DNA from: QWPN01 sp044360305
GTDB taxonomy: Bacteria; Planctomycetota; Planctomycetia; Pirellulales; UBA1268
NCBI GenBank assembly: GCA_044360305.1
Contig: JBIKKQ010000143.1
Span: forward strand, 1-8,791
DNA: 8,791 bases
Direction: 5' to 3'
Shown here: one piece after another, positions 1 through 4,167 of the stretch
Numbering within the stretch: position 1 is the first letter of the stretch
Layout of the letters: the number at the start of each line of letters is the position of its first letter
The notes under the pieces: generated by a model
What the model saw: the letters and a program-made list of their open reading frames with translations, nothing else
What the model was told of the DNA's origin: nothing
Database searches by the model: none
Position numbers and translations under genes: made by a program

Positions 1-292
1 CTATCTCTCCGCGGCCGACCGCGGCCGGGCGGCGGCGCTGGCGGCGAGCCTCGCCGAGGCGGCCGCGCTCTGGGAGGCGGACGCCGCGCCGGCCGCGATC
101 GCGGCGGCGATGCGCACCCTGCTGGAGACGGCGGGCGTGGCCGTGGACTACGCGGCGGTCGTCGATCCGCAGTCGCTGGCCGCGGAGATCGACGACAGTG
201 TCGGCGCCGTGGCCCTCGTCGCCGGCCGGCTGGGTACGACCCGGCTGATCGACAACCGGCTGCTGCCCGCGCGGAACGCAGGCCGACGATGA
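1..292 (+). CDS. panC: Pantoate-beta-alanine ligase, C-terminal part (5' end outside window)
   Basis: This is the last 96 or so residues of pantothenate synthetase, the cytoplasmic enzyme that joins pantoate and beta-alanine using ATP in vitamin B5/CoA synthesis. The frame is open from base 2 to a TGA at 290-292. The segment begins with YLSAADRGRA, matching the family's conserved 'YLS..(E/D)R..A' stretch, and ends with VDYAAVVDPQSL and then GRLGTTRLIDNRLL, the characteristic C-terminal 'vDYvevvDp.tL ... aa.lG.tRLIDN' signature. The N-terminal ATP-binding (HIGH-like) part lies upstream of the window, so catalytic residues cannot be checked. Its stop overlaps the start of the next gene as ATGA, which implies co-transcription and translational coupling with lgt. 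Identity is secure from the C-terminal signature. Confidence 0.9.
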   Translation, partial: YLSAADRGRAAALAASLAEAAALWEADAAPAAIAAAMRTLLETAGVAVDYAAVVDPQSLAAEIDDSVGAVALVAGRLGTTRLIDNRLLPARNAGRR

Positions 293-1377
293 GATCGACG
301 CTGTTCCATGTGCCGCTGCAACTCGGCGGCGTGCCGCTCTTCGGCTGGGGCCTGCTGCTCGTCGTTTGGGCGGTCTTCGGCTGCTGGGCGATCGTGCGGA
401 CGGCGCGGCGCGAGGGGTTGCGGGCCGCCCTTGCCGGCCTCGGCCTGCCGCTGGCCGTCGCCGGCGCGGTGATCGTCTGGGGGCTGCCAGCGATCGCCGA
501 CGAGGCGGGCCTGCCGGTGCGCGGCTACGGCGTGATGCTGCTCGTGGCCGCGGCGGCGGGAACCTGGCTCTCCGTCCGTCGCGGCGCCGGCCGAGGGTTC
601 GATGCCGACACGATCGTCGCGCTGGGCATGGAGGTGTTTCTCTGGGGCATCGTCGGCGCCCGGCTGTTCTACGTGATCCAGTACCGGGCCGCGTTCTTCG
701 ACGCCGGGATCGCGGCCGCGATCCCGCGGATCCTCAACGTCGCCCAGGGGGGGCTCGTCGTCTTCGGCTCGCTGCCGACGGCGGCGCTGGCGGCGTGGCT
801 GTTCGCCCGCCGGCGCGGCCTCGACATCCTCCGGCTCGCCGACTGCATCGCGCCGGGCCTGCTCCTCGGCCTGGCGCTCGGCCGCGTCGGCTGCTTCCTC
901 AACGGCTGCTGCTACGGCGGCCCGTGCGACCTGCCGTGGGCCGTGCGGTTTCCGCCCGGGAGTCCGCCGTGGCTCGACCAGCAGGCCCGCGATCTCCTGC
1001 CCACGGTGGCGGCCGGCGCCGCACCGCCGTGGAGCCTGCCCGTCCACCCGGCCCAGCTGTACGCGGCCTTCGATGCGGCGCTGCTGGCGGCGCTGGCGGT
1101 CGTGGCGACGCCCCGGCTGCGGCGCGACGGCGAGGTCTTCGCCCTCGTGCTCACGCTGCATCCGATCTCGCGCATGCTCCTCGAGGCGATCCGCGTGGAC
1201 GAGCCGCCGCTGTCACCCTACCTGCCGCTCTCCATATCCCAGGCGATCGCCGTCCTGCTGCTCGCGCTGGCGGCGGTCCTGTGGTGGTGGATCGGTCGGC
1301 GGCCGACGGGCGACGACCGCGACCCCAACGGGCCGCCGGCCCGCCCCGACCGGGCCGGGGGGGCAAGGGGGTGTTGA
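289..1377 (+). CDS. lgt: Prolipoprotein diacylglyceryl transferase, with extra N-terminal membrane segment
   Basis: This inner-membrane enzyme moves diacylglycerol from phosphatidylglycerol to the lipobox cysteine of prolipoproteins, the first step of lipoprotein maturation. Family marks are RGYGVM (78-83), GARLFYV (123-129), the Lgt signature GRVGCFLNGCCYG (198-210), HPAQLY (253-258) and SRMLLEAIR (294-302). By motif alignment R199, R295 and E299 match the essential E. coli R143 and R239 and E243. E. coli H103 has no histidine equivalent: the stretch reads GGLVVFGSLPT (154-164). At 362 residues it is longer than the usual ~290; about 60 extra residues sit at the N-terminus and look like a second copy of the first membrane hairpin. 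About eight or nine hydrophobic segments are followed by a WWW anchor and a polar tail. The start is fixed by the ATGA overlap with panC; a weak AGG lies at 280-282. Confidence 0.92.
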   Translation: MRSTLFHVPLQLGGVPLFGWGLLLVVWAVFGCWAIVRTARREGLRAALAGLGLPLAVAGAVIVWGLPAIADEAGLPVRGYGVMLLVAAAAGTWLSVRRGAGRGFDADTIVALGMEVFLWGIVGARLFYVIQYRAAFFDAGIAAAIPRILNVAQGGLVVFGSLPTAALAAWLFARRRGLDILRLADCIAPGLLLGLALGRVGCFLNGCCYGGPCDLPWAVRFPPGSPPWLDQQARDLLPTVAAGAAPPWSLPVHPAQLYAAFDAALLAALAVVATPRLRRDGEVFALVLTLHPISRMLLEAIRVDEPPLSPYLPLSISQAIAVLLLALAAVLWWWIGRRPTGDDRDPNGPPARPDRAGGARGC

Positions 1378-1400
1378 CCCCGCGTTTTCCCCGCTACCCT
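1374..1400 (+). promoter_or_regulatory. Possible housekeeping (sigma-70-like) promoter upstream of the ECF sigma gene
   Basis: TTGACC (1374-1379) is a near-consensus -35 element overlapping the lgt stop codon. TACCCT (1395-1400) follows after a 15-base spacer, shorter than the ideal 17. The -10 part lies in GCTACCCTTG, which resembles 10-mers in the gaps before the RND and methyltransferase genes. It would give a basal transcript of the sigma operon in addition to the ECF-type promoter just downstream. Confidence is limited by the short spacer and the weak -10. Confidence 0.35.
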
Positions 1401-1430
1401 TGCAGCTCCCCCCGACGCCGATTCCGAGCG

Positions 1431-1460
1431 GGAACTTTTTCCCCGCCGGCCGCATCCATA
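1431..1460 (+). promoter_or_regulatory. ECF-sigma-type promoter, probably autoregulatory
   Basis: GGAACTT (1431-1437) is an exact match to the classic -35 element of RpoE-like ECF sigma factors. TCCATA (1455-1460) lies 17 bases after it and resembles the ECF -10 (TCnnA type). A transcript would start near 1466-1467, leaving a leader of about 11 bases that holds an AGG Shine-Dalgarno core (1470-1472) in front of the GTG at 1478. It sits directly before an ECF sigma gene, where autoregulation is the common arrangement. GGAAC alone is frequent in this GC-rich DNA, but the full GGAACTT with a suitable -10 in a gap is not. Confidence 0.6.
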
Positions 1461-1477
1461 GATCAGGGCAGGCGCAC

Positions 1478-2116
1478 GTGGTCCCGAACACCGACCCAAC
1501 GCGACGAGCCCCGGTCCGCGGATCCCCCGCCACGGACCGGGATCTCGTCGCCGCGGCGGTGGGCGGCGACCGCGCCGCGTTCGCGGTGCTCGTCGAGCGG
1601 CACCAGGGGCGAATCATCTCGCTGCTGGAGCGGCTCACCGGCTGCCGCGAGCAGGCCCGCGACCTGGCACAGGAAACGTTCGTCTCGGCCTATCGCAAGC
1701 TGTCGTCGTTCGCGCACCGCAGCGAGTTCTCCACATGGCTCTATCGCATCGCCTGCAATCACGCGGCGGCATTCCTGCGCAAGCGACGCCGGCCGGCGAC
1801 GGTCGATGCCGCCCTGCCGGGGGGCGGCCTGCACGGCGCGCTGGAGCCGGCGACGACCGCTGCGCCGGTGTCGGCGGGTCTCGAGCACGCGGAACTGTCC
1901 GCGCGGCTCGCGGCGGCGCTCGAGCGGCTCGACGACCGCTACCGCGAGGTGGTCGTCCTCGCCGACATGCACGACGCGACCTACGAGGAGGTGGCCGAGG
2001 TGCTCGACATCCCGCTGGGCACCGTCCGCAGCCGGCTGCACCGCGGCCGCCTCGAGCTGCGCCGGCTGCTGGCCGACTGGATCAGGAACGAGGACCGCGA
2101 TGAACGACGAGACTGA
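1478..2116 (+). CDS. ECF-family RNA polymerase sigma factor (sigma-70, group 4)
   Basis: This alternative sigma factor directs RNA polymerase to stress-type promoters. The 212-residue length is typical of ECF sigmas, with only regions 2 and 4. Region 2 spans roughly residues 32-101 and includes the core-binding DLAQETFVSAYRKL (62-75) and the -10-reading stretch FSTWLYRIACNHA (84-96). A Pro/Ala-rich linker (about 105-140) leads to region 4 (about 143-198) with its helix-turn-helix TYEEVAEVLDIPLGTVRSRL (168-187). I chose the GTG at 1478 because no ATG occurs in frame between 1073 and region 2, an AGG lies five bases upstream, and an ECF promoter ends just before it. Its 3' end overlaps the anti-sigma gene by 17 bases, so the pair is translationally coupled. 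The exact ECF subgroup and its stimulus cannot be read from the sequence. Confidence 0.94.
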   Translation: MVPNTDPTRRAPVRGSPATDRDLVAAAVGGDRAAFAVLVERHQGRIISLLERLTGCREQARDLAQETFVSAYRKLSSFAHRSEFSTWLYRIACNHAAAFLRKRRRPATVDAALPGGGLHGALEPATTAAPVSAGLEHAELSARLAAALERLDDRYREVVVLADMHDATYEEVAEVLDIPLGTVRSRLHRGRLELRRLLADWIRNEDRDERRD

Positions 2117-3620
2117 CGCCCCGGACCTGCGGGACGACGACCCGCGCCTGAGCGAATGGATCGACGGCCGGCTGCCGGCCGCGGAGGCCGAGGCCGTGGC
2201 CCGGCGCGTCGCCGCGTCGCCCGAGTTGACGCGGGTCGCCGCCGACCTGCGCCGGCTCAAGGCGCTGCTCGCGGCCTCACCGGCCGCGCCGTTGCCCGCC
2301 GGCTTCGTGGCCGATGTGCTGGCGGCGCTCGACGCTCCGCCGCGACTGGCGCCGGGCACGACCGCCGGTGCCGTCGCCGGCCCGGTGGACGCCGAGTGGG
2401 AGCGGATCGAACTCGAGCGGATCGCGGGGGAGATCGCCGAGGCCCGCGAGGACGAGGCCGTGGCGGAGACGACCGCGGAGCCGCGGCAGCGCTGGCCGTG
2501 GATGACGATGGCGGCCGCACTCGCCGCCGGCGTGCTGGTCGCCGCGTTCATCAACATGCCGCCGCTGCACAGCGTGCTGGTCGACAAGAACCGCGACGTG
2601 GCGCTGCTCCCCCAGGAGCCGCCGCAGGACGGGCTCGCACGCTCGTTGGATGCGTTTTTCAGTGACGAGAAGGAAGTCGTCGCCGAGCCGGAACGCTCCC
2701 CCCTCGGTCGCGCTGAAGCCGCGAAGCAGTCAGGGGACGCCGCGGTTAAACGGTTGGCACGCGATCCGTCGGCGCCGGCCACGGAGGGCAAGGGTAATGC
2801 GTGGGCTGCAGACACCGCGGCCACGGCAGGCGGCAAACCACTTGTCGTACCGGTTCGTGGGCCGCGCGGTCGTGCCGAATTCGCAGCCCTGCTTGCGGCA
2901 CGCGACATTCGGATTCAACGGGCGCACGAGGGCCGGGAGCAAGCGCGGAAACGCCGGGGCTCGGTGGAGATGGACCGTGCCGAGGCACCTGGAGCGGAAC
3001 CGCGCAAGGCCTCTGCGAACACTGAACTTGATGTTCTCGCTAGCGCTGCCAAGGAAAAGGACAAGGACAAGGCCGATGAATTCGTCGAAATCACCGGCTC
3101 CCCCGCGGCGATCCGGGATCTGGTCGCGGCTCTGGGAGGAGCCAGGTACGGGCAAGCAGCGTTGCGTTCGTCCGCCGATCTGCCAACCGACCGCTCCGCC
3201 GATCTTGGGAGTCTCCGCGCAAGAACTGCGGGGCAGGCCAAGGCAGCAGATTCCGAACCAAAAGAGTCGCTGAAGGCGGCGCCAGCCGGGGCACCGGAGG
3301 GAGCGCCACCGGCGAAACCCGGGGCTTCGGGACTTGCTGCAGGCAACGGGGTTCCCACCGCGGCCGCGGAATCGCGTTCCCAAGGGGGCGGCCGCACAGC
3401 AGGCGTTGGCGGGGGCGGGGGCCCTGGGGGCAGAGATGGCGAGAATGGTGACCTTGAAGGCGGTCCGCAGGCGGAGCCTCGGCAGGTCACGTTGCTCGTG
3501 CGCCTCGTGGACATCGGTCCGGGGACGGAAGTCGGGGCCAAGCCGGCCGAAGGCCCGGGAGCCGGCGAGGAGGCGGAGGAGACCGGTCAGGGGCAGACAG
3601 GCGGGCGGCAGGAACCATGA
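2100..3620 (+). CDS. Probable single-pass transmembrane anti-sigma factor, cysteine-free
   Basis: By position and design this is the membrane anti-sigma partner that holds the upstream ECF sigma factor inactive. Residues 14-75 form an acidic/helical cytoplasmic domain (DPRLSEWIDGRLPAAEAEAV onward) of the kind found in anti-sigma N-termini ('lSayLDGeLs..E...ve..l'). One hydrophobic span, about 134-152, follows WPW, with residues 153-506 outside. The outer part has two beta-alpha-like stretches (248-272 and 327-347), a lysine/aspartate run (319-325), a Gly-rich linker (428-447) and a final strand VTLLVRLVDIG (463-473). There is no cysteine in all 506 residues, so the zinc-binding HxxxCxxC motif of ZAS-type anti-sigmas is absent. 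A GAGGA site (2090-2094) precedes ATG 2100. Its end overlaps the CDGSH gene as ATGA. The family call rests on context plus topology, not on a strong motif. Confidence 0.82.
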   Translation: MNDETDAPDLRDDDPRLSEWIDGRLPAAEAEAVARRVAASPELTRVAADLRRLKALLAASPAAPLPAGFVADVLAALDAPPRLAPGTTAGAVAGPVDAEWERIELERIAGEIAEAREDEAVAETTAEPRQRWPWMTMAAALAAGVLVAAFINMPPLHSVLVDKNRDVALLPQEPPQDGLARSLDAFFSDEKEVVAEPERSPLGRAEAAKQSGDAAVKRLARDPSAPATEGKGNAWAADTAATAGGKPLVVPVRGPRGRAEFAALLAARDIRIQRAHEGREQARKRRGSVEMDRAEAPGAEPRKASANTELDVLASAAKEKDKDKADEFVEITGSPAAIRDLVAALGGARYGQAALRSSADLPTDRSADLGSLRARTAGQAKAADSEPKESLKAAPAGAPEGAPPAKPGASGLAAGNGVPTAAAESRSQGGGRTAGVGGGGGPGGRDGENGDLEGGPQAEPRQVTLLVRLVDIGPGTEVGAKPAEGPGAGEEAEETGQGQTGGRQEP

Positions 3621-3937
3621 CCGGCGATGCTGCCGGGGAACCCGGCCCGGCCCCGCGACGGCAGCTGCCCCCGGACGCCCTGACGATCCGCTGCCGGCGG
3701 GACGGGCCGCTGGTGGTCGAAATGCCCACCGGTGACCAGTTCAGCGGCCTGCGGCTCCGGGTCACCGATCATGCCGACCGGGAATTTTGCCTGCCGCCCG
3801 GGAACAAACCGGTCGCCCTGTGCCGCTGCGGCCGGTCCGGCAACCGGCCGTTCTGCGACGGAACCCATAAAACGGTCGGATTCACCGCGGCCGAGGAGGC
3901 GGCCCCAGACGCCCCACCGCCCCTCCCCCCCGGCTGA
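3617..3937 (+). CDS. CDGSH iron-sulfur domain protein (mitoNEET-like fold)
   Basis: This small 106-residue protein is predicted to bind a [2Fe-2S] cluster through three cysteines and one histidine. The motif is complete: CRCGRSGNRPFCDGTHK with C69, C71, C80 and H84. GPLVVEM (30-36) and FCLPPGNKPVALCRCG (57-72) match the bacterial single-CDGSH layout ('nGPl.v.g ... lppgkpvaLCRCG.S..kPFCDG.H'). CDGSH proteins are redox- or pH-labile cluster carriers or electron-transfer proteins; its partner here is unknown. There is no signal peptide or membrane segment, so it should be cytoplasmic. The start is fixed by an ATGA overlap with the anti-sigma gene, with AGGA at 3610-3613. The C-terminus is a Pro/Ala-rich tail encoded partly by a run of seven C. 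The translational coupling suggests that it belongs to the same regulon. Confidence 0.92.
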   Translation: MTGDAAGEPGPAPRRQLPPDALTIRCRRDGPLVVEMPTGDQFSGLRLRVTDHADREFCLPPGNKPVALCRCGRSGNRPFCDGTHKTVGFTAAEEAAPDAPPPLPPG

Positions 3938-4096
3938 AGGCCTGAAAAGCCCGGCTCCGGCTCGCCAGGCCCCGGGACCGGGACGGGCCGGATGTGCTGT
4001 CTGGGCGGACCCTTCACGCGCCGTAAACCTTTCCCAGAGAAGCACTTACAGCACGCCACCCCCCCAGAAAAAGGCCGATGAAACCCCGGTTCGATA

Positions 4097-4125
4097 TGGA
4101 CTGTCCCGTCCAAGACCGGTAGGGT
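4097..4125 (+). promoter_or_regulatory. Weak candidate promoter before the RND transporter gene
   Basis: TGGACT (4097-4102, four of six matches to TTGACA) is followed after exactly 17 bases by TAGGGT (4120-4125, T-A-T core positions only). The start would be near 4132, leaving a leader of about 36 bases. The surrounding stretch (4021-4100) is the most AT-rich part of the 230-base gap. A nearby TTGACG (4125-4130) has no -10 at a usable distance. This is a tentative call. Confidence 0.3.
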
Positions 4126-4130
4126 TGACG

Positions 4131-4143
4131 ACCCGGACCGGGT
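4131..4143 (+). repeat. 13-base palindrome near the presumed RND gene start site
   Basis: ACCCGG-A-CCGGGT is a perfect 6+6 inverted repeat with a single central base, too tight for a hairpin but well shaped for a dimeric repressor. It lies just past the candidate -10 element and 24 bases before ATG 4168. In DNA of this GC content such palindromes arise by chance, so an operator role is only a suggestion. Confidence 0.3.
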
Positions 4144-4167
4144 ATTTCCCCGGTCTCCCCGCCCCGG

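Noticed and set aside
10..28. Direct repeat of CCGCGGCCG at the window start
   Set aside because: Two 9-base copies within panC coding sequence, explained by GC-rich codons for the SAADRGRA region.
148..1161. A minus-strand open frame of 337 codons opposite panC and lgt
   Set aside because: Arg/Gln/Glu-rich low-complexity product, antisense to two recognised genes; a shadow frame.
1073..1477. ATG 1073 as start of the sigma factor
   Set aside because: It would overlap lgt by about 300 bases and add a Ser/Arg/Cys-rich extension; GTG 1478 has an AGG site and gives the usual ECF length.
366..2099. A plus-strand extension of the anti-sigma frame upstream, which would make a protein of over 1000 residues
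   Set aside because: This part overlaps lgt and the sigma gene in another frame and reads as Arg/Ala/Pro-rich noise; ATG 2100 has a good GAGGA site and starts the recognisable domain.
1463..2908. A minus-strand open frame of 481 codons opposite the sigma and anti-sigma genes
   Set aside because: Ser/Ala/Arg-rich with no recognisable motif, and lies across two well-supported plus-strand genes.
2730..3383. A minus-strand open frame of 217 codons in the lower-GC part of the anti-sigma gene
   Set aside because: Considered because codon bias is weak here, but the product is Arg/Cys/Gly-rich without a motif, and the plus frame stays open and ends with a conserved-looking strand and a coupled stop.
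4125..4152. TTGACG (4125-4130) as the -35 of a promoter with TATTTC (4143-4148)
   Set aside because: The spacer is only 12 bases, too short for a sigma-70 promoter.
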